NCBI GenBank assembly: GCA_018223385.1
Contig: JAGTTR010000006.1
Coordinates: 89,336 to 153,335 of the forward strand
DNA: 64,000 nucleotides
DNA from: Oscillospiraceae bacterium Marseille-Q3528
GTDB taxonomy: Bacteria > Bacillota > Clostridia > Lachnospirales > Lachnospiraceae
Direction of reading: 5' to 3'
Made by a program: the position numbers and the translations under genes. This document shows positions 63,975 to 64,000 of the stretch, one piece after another. The notes under the pieces are model-generated. The model made no database searches and was not told where the DNA came from. It saw only the letters and a list, made by a program, of their open reading frames with translations. Within the stretch, counting starts at the first letter, position 1. Every line of letters starts with the position of its first letter.

Positions 63975-64000
63975 TTGACAAATACTCATAACCTCATTAT
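63975..64000 (+). promoter_or_regulatory. Promoter cut by the window edge
   Basis: TTGACA, 17 bases, then TAT at the last three bases. It points to a plus-strand gene beyond the window. Confidence 0.4.

Overview
The window reads as a chromosomal segment of a spore-forming, anaerobic Clostridia member, most likely a gut Lachnospiraceae. The reasons are bofA, yaaL, spoIIR and a DUF3794/LysM coat-type protein; pyruvate:ferredoxin oxidoreductase with pyruvate carboxylase; a superoxide-reductase-type desulfoferrodoxin; and a Gram-positive Tad-like pilus locus with an Flp1-type pilin and a DUF5702 protein. No gene names the species. Most of the window is moderately GC-rich; about 34.4-43.1 kb is visibly AT-richer and looks acquired.

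Layout. 0.1-4.3 kb: a small secreted protein and a DUF4367-type membrane protein, murG, two sigma-factor-like genes and a HIT protein. 4.8-16.2 kb (minus strand): a rhomboid protease and a Tad-like pilus operon, read tadZ-tadA-tadB-tadC-flp1-DUF5702-tadE-like-prepilin peptidase-tadE-like-FHA protein, from a promoter near 16.2 kb. 16.3-21.3 kb: bofA, yaaL, spoIIR, a GntR regulator coupled to ispE, a DUF3794/LysM protein and a PrcB-like lipoprotein. 21.4-28.6 kb: a structured RNA (possibly raiA-type), malQ, plsC, murF, ddl, udk and a membrane glycosyltransferase. 28.7-33.9 kb: MATE exporter, lrgAB, a DUF308/HdeD-like protein, a secreted C39-like protease with a start-codon-occluding hairpin, and an aldo/keto reductase.

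34.4-43.1 kb is a probable genomic island bounded by 35-bp direct repeats. It holds an HTH regulator, a type I restriction hsdS remnant, an uncharacterised cassette (zinc ribbon, membrane coiled coil, DUF2971 protein, Cys-rich miniprotein), an AbiE toxin-antitoxin pair with a third overlapping gene, a large surface protein and a small serine recombinase. This cassette is the best candidate for an undescribed, possibly anti-phage, system.

43.2-51.8 kb: central carbon metabolism, with pyc, a LysR regulator and divergent nifJ. 51.9-55.7 kb: NUDIX hydrolase, desulfoferrodoxin divergent from a Crp/Fnr regulator, and a membrane protein with an XRE regulator. 55.9-56.3 kb: a complete type I toxin-antitoxin locus (27-residue holin-like toxin, convergent antisense RNA, shared terminator). 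56.3-64 kb: tRNA-Lys, a TelA/XpaC-like pair, trxA, trmB, a DnaA-box cluster beside an AT-rich stretch, an SH3-NlpC/P60 hydrolase and a thioredoxin reductase-like flavoprotein.

A recurring theme is post-transcriptional control: hairpins that bury the ribosome binding site or start codon precede spoIIR, a tadE-like gene, the C39 protease and the type I toxin. All functional calls come from reading motifs in the sequence; no database search was run.
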